A DNA stretch of 64,000 nucleotides from Treponema sp. (lineage in GTDB: Bacteria; Spirochaetota; Spirochaetia; Treponematales; Breznakiellaceae), in the NCBI GenBank assembly GCA_031257675.1, contig JAIROG010000104.1:1-64000 (forward strand), read 5' to 3'. Under the pieces are notes generated by a model that did not search any database, was not told where the DNA came from, and saw nothing but the letters and a program-made list of their open reading frames with translations. A program made the position numbers and the translations under genes. Below, piece after piece: positions 63,879-64,000 of this stretch (position 1 is the stretch's first letter; every line of letters begins with the position of its first letter).

Positions 63879-64000
63879 ATGGACTTACCTGACAAAAAAA
63901 AATTGCAAGACAGTTACATTCATTATGCGGAAGTACGGTTAGCTACAGCCAAAGGGATTGAAGCGTGTTTGGAGAATATTCTCTCGTTTCTTTCTCCCCG
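63879..64000 (+). CDS. Partial hypothetical protein at the right edge
   Basis: An ATG at 63879-63881 opens a frame that runs out of the window after 40 codons (MDLPDKKKLQDSYIHYAEVR at its start). It is helical and charged. There is no SD, and it lies directly after the flaA terminator. I do not recognise the family. It may start further on or belong to a longer downstream gene. Confidence 0.5.
   Translation, partial: MDLPDKKKLQDSYIHYAEVRLATAKGIEACLENILSFLSP

Overview
The window reads as a chromosome segment of a spirochaete of the Treponema type, probably a host-associated treponeme. The evidence is a FlaA flagellar sheath protein, the treponemal arrangement of cheA, a CheW fused to a CheR-like domain, and cheX, a spirochaete-type spiro-SPASM radical SAM protein, an archaeal/eukaryal-type PheT, and a Pur-alpha-like nucleic-acid-binding protein. 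No plasmid, prophage or CRISPR array was seen.

Region 0.1-0.9 kb is degraded accessory DNA: an orphan YoeB-type toxin, an IS30 transposase remnant and clustered hairpins. Region 0.9-22.9 kb is one large minus-strand surface-polysaccharide operon. It starts at a good sigma-70-like promoter (22850-22878) and a structured leader. The first gene is a specialised NusG paralogue, followed by the Wzm/Wzt ABC exporter, GDP-rhamnose genes (gmd, rmd), five glycosyltransferase genes, and a UbiA/HAD/GtrA/polytopic set that looks like a lipid-linked pentofuranose module. It also carries an FkbM-type methyltransferase, beta-sandwich proteins and a sulfatase-fold transferase. Three poly-G tracts lie in its coding sequences. 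The tract at 16267-16281 sits at the overlap of two glycosyltransferase genes, and one added G would fuse them.

Region 22.9-25.6 kb holds relics: a UDP-galactopyranose mutase, a galactofuranosyltransferase-like N-terminus and an RNase III tail, around an intact glycosyltransferase. Region 25.6-32.8 kb is an outer-membrane trafficking operon (ABC ATPase, two permeases, a LolA-like protein, a beta-barrel) coupled to glycosyltransferases. Region 32.8-41 kb holds clpP, a GT-A-like protein with spiro-SPASM, pheT and murJ.

Region 41.4-50.4 kb has tRNA-Val(GAC), a hairpin cluster, cheX, cheW-cheR-like, cheA, an RNB exoribonuclease and tex. Region 50.4-54.5 kb has a chemoreceptor pseudogene, acyP, recX, rpsI, rplM and a Pur-like protein. 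Region 54.5-59.3 kb has a phosphohexomutase, an orphan sugar-binding lipoprotein and an HD-GYP response regulator with a fourth poly-G tract. Region 59.5-64 kb, on the plus strand, has an ATP-grasp enzyme, an N-acetylmuramoyl-L-alanine amidase, a GerMN protein and flaA.

The most notable themes are a probably phase-variable polysaccharide locus, repeated hairpin clusters beside broken or missing genes, and three promoters placed exactly where leaderless mRNAs would start.
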